A DNA stretch of 64,000 nucleotides from Microcoleus vaginatus HSN003. GTDB taxonomy: Bacteria; Cyanobacteriota; Cyanobacteriia; Cyanobacteriales; Microcoleaceae. The translations under genes and the position numbers were made by a program. The DNA lies in the NCBI RefSeq assembly GCF_022701255.1, contig NZ_CP031705.1, positions 6,510,001-6,574,000 of the forward strand. The letters are read 5' to 3'. The notes under the pieces are model-generated. The model saw nothing but the letters and a program-made list of their open reading frames with translations. It had not been told where the DNA came from and made no database searches. Positions 63,075 through 64,000 of the stretch are shown one piece after another (within the stretch, counting starts at the first letter, position 1; every line of letters begins with the position of its first letter).

Positions 63075-64000
63075 ATGACAGCAGAAATATCCGGAGTCTG
63101 GGACAAGATTGAGAGCATGATCAATGGCTTCATTGTCCTGCTGCCTAATATGATACTAGCGTTCATTGTTTTTGCAATCTTTTTCTTTGTTGGGAGGTCA
63201 ATTAAGAGATTGGTCAGGCGGGTTACCCGCAACCACCGCCAATCCCGGAATTTGGGACTGGTGTTGGGAAGGTTAGCGCAGGGTATTACTGTTCTGGTTG
63301 GTCTGTTTATTGCCTTGTCGATTGTAATTCCCACATTTAAAGCAGGCGATTTGGTGCAACTGCTGGGAATTAGCGGGGTAGCGATTGGTTTTGCCTTTCG
63401 CGATATCTTACAAAACTTCCTAGCTGGTATCCTAATTCTTTTGACGGAACCGTTCCAAATCGATGACCAGATTGTGTTTAAAAACTTTGAGGGAACGGTA
63501 GAAAGTATTGAAACTCGCGCTACAACAATCCGAACCTATGATGGTCGCCGGATTGTAATTCCCAATGCCGAATTGTTCACCAATTCTGTTATGGTGAATA
63601 CCGCCTTTGATAAACGGCGGATGGAATATGACGTTGGTATCGGCTACGGCGATGATATTGACCTAGCCAAGCAGTTAATGATGGAAGCCATGCACAATGT
63701 GGATGAGGTTTTGAATGACCCTGCTCCTGACGTGCTGCTGATGGAACTTGCAGGAAGTAGTGTCAATATCCGCGCTCGATGGTGGATTGCTCCGCCGCGA
63801 CGAATGGACGATCTGCGATCGCGGGACAAGGTGCTGTCTGCGATTAAAGAAAAGCTTACTGCCAACGGCATCGACTTGCCCTTTCCTACGCAGCAAATTT
63901 TGTTTCACGACCAAACCGAAGAGACGGATGGCGATCGCAAACGTCAACGCGAAGGATGGCCCGTTGGTAATGGTGAAGTTCCTAAACCCCGCAGCATCAG
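63075..64000 (+). CDS. MscS-family mechanosensitive channel, runs off the window
   Basis: At least 308 residues, incomplete at the right edge with no stop reached. The ATG at 63075 has GAGGAAG as Shine-Dalgarno. Three membrane helices (about 20-45, 70-95 and 100-125) with the pore motif GVAIGFAFRDILQNFLAG, then the beta domain FQIDDQIVFKNFEG and RATTIRTYDGRRIVIPNAE. It is shorter at the N terminus than the MscS at 42963 and lacks its periplasmic extension. CTTAAGATAGAG at 63008-63019 lies about 60 bp upstream. Confidence 0.92.
   Translation, partial: MTAEISGVWDKIESMINGFIVLLPNMILAFIVFAIFFFVGRSIKRLVRRVTRNHRQSRNLGLVLGRLAQGITVLVGLFIALSIVIPTFKAGDLVQLLGISGVAIGFAFRDILQNFLAGILILLTEPFQIDDQIVFKNFEGTVESIETRATTIRTYDGRRIVIPNAELFTNSVMVNTAFDKRRMEYDVGIGYGDDIDLAKQLMMEAMHNVDEVLNDPAPDVLLMELAGSSVNIRARWWIAPPRRMDDLRSRDKVLSAIKEKLTANGIDLPFPTQQILFHDQTEETDGDRKRQREGWPVGNGEVPKPRSI

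Overview
The window looks like chromosomal DNA of a filamentous, non-heterocystous cyanobacterium, probably of the Microcoleus/Oscillatoria group. The signs are dense HIP1-type GCGATCGC octamers, a Ycf37-like photosystem I assembly gene, a HetZ-like gene, heptameric tandem repeats of the cyanobacterial STRR type, many DUFs typical of cyanobacteria, and remnants of several insertion sequence families. This assignment is inferred from family content. No rRNA is present; one tRNA (Glu, anticodon TTC) is.

Layout. 0.2-4.2 kb: ycf37-like gene with a strong terminator, then a tightly overlapped signalling operon (CheY-like receiver, CheC-like phosphatase, PAS-PAS-GAF-GGDEF diguanylate cyclase). 4.6-5.0 kb: IS1-family remnant abutting the first 35 codons of dtd. 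5.2-8.7 kb: COG0523 metallochaperone GTPase with a very long His-rich tract, a fasciclin-domain protein and an aldo/keto reductase. 9.6-24.1 kb: carbohydrate region with a glycosyltransferase, UDP-galactopyranose mutase, STAS protein, GH2 glycosidase, GH1-like glycosidase, PhyH dioxygenase, GalT, an M24-like protein and a GH1-RmlD fusion, interrupted by IS200/IS605-like and ISKra4 relics. 24.1-33 kb: mobile-element graveyard with one intact IS630-family element, many broken genes, tRNA-Glu, an ethylene-receptor-like hybrid kinase, an FkbM methyltransferase and the remainder of dtd in the opposite orientation.

33.2-37.5 kb: two-gene cassette of an alpha/beta hydrolase and a caspase-STAND NTPase-TPR protein, the best candidate for an under-described conflict or cell-fate system. 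37.6-40 kb: DOPA-dioxygenase-like protein and the HetZ-like gene, followed by another IS1 relic. 41.4-64 kb: membrane and stress island with two PRC-barrel/DUF2382 proteins, an intact SLH protein and a decayed paralogue, two MscS channels, a flavin-dependent oxidoreductase, DUF1206, AI-2E transporter, HAD hydrolase, Nramp-like and FNT transporters, a YjdF-like protein, secreted and lipoproteins, a trehalose-synthase-like GH13 enzyme, and SH3b and EcsC-like proteins. Several upstream regions here share AGATAG/CTATCT motifs.

The main structural observation is that dtd is cut in two. Its 5' part (minus strand, 4917-5024) abuts an IS1-like end and its 3' part (plus strand) starts at about 31980, which is what an inversion of the intervening 27 kb would leave. 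Functional statements rest on motif recognition by eye; no database searches were run.
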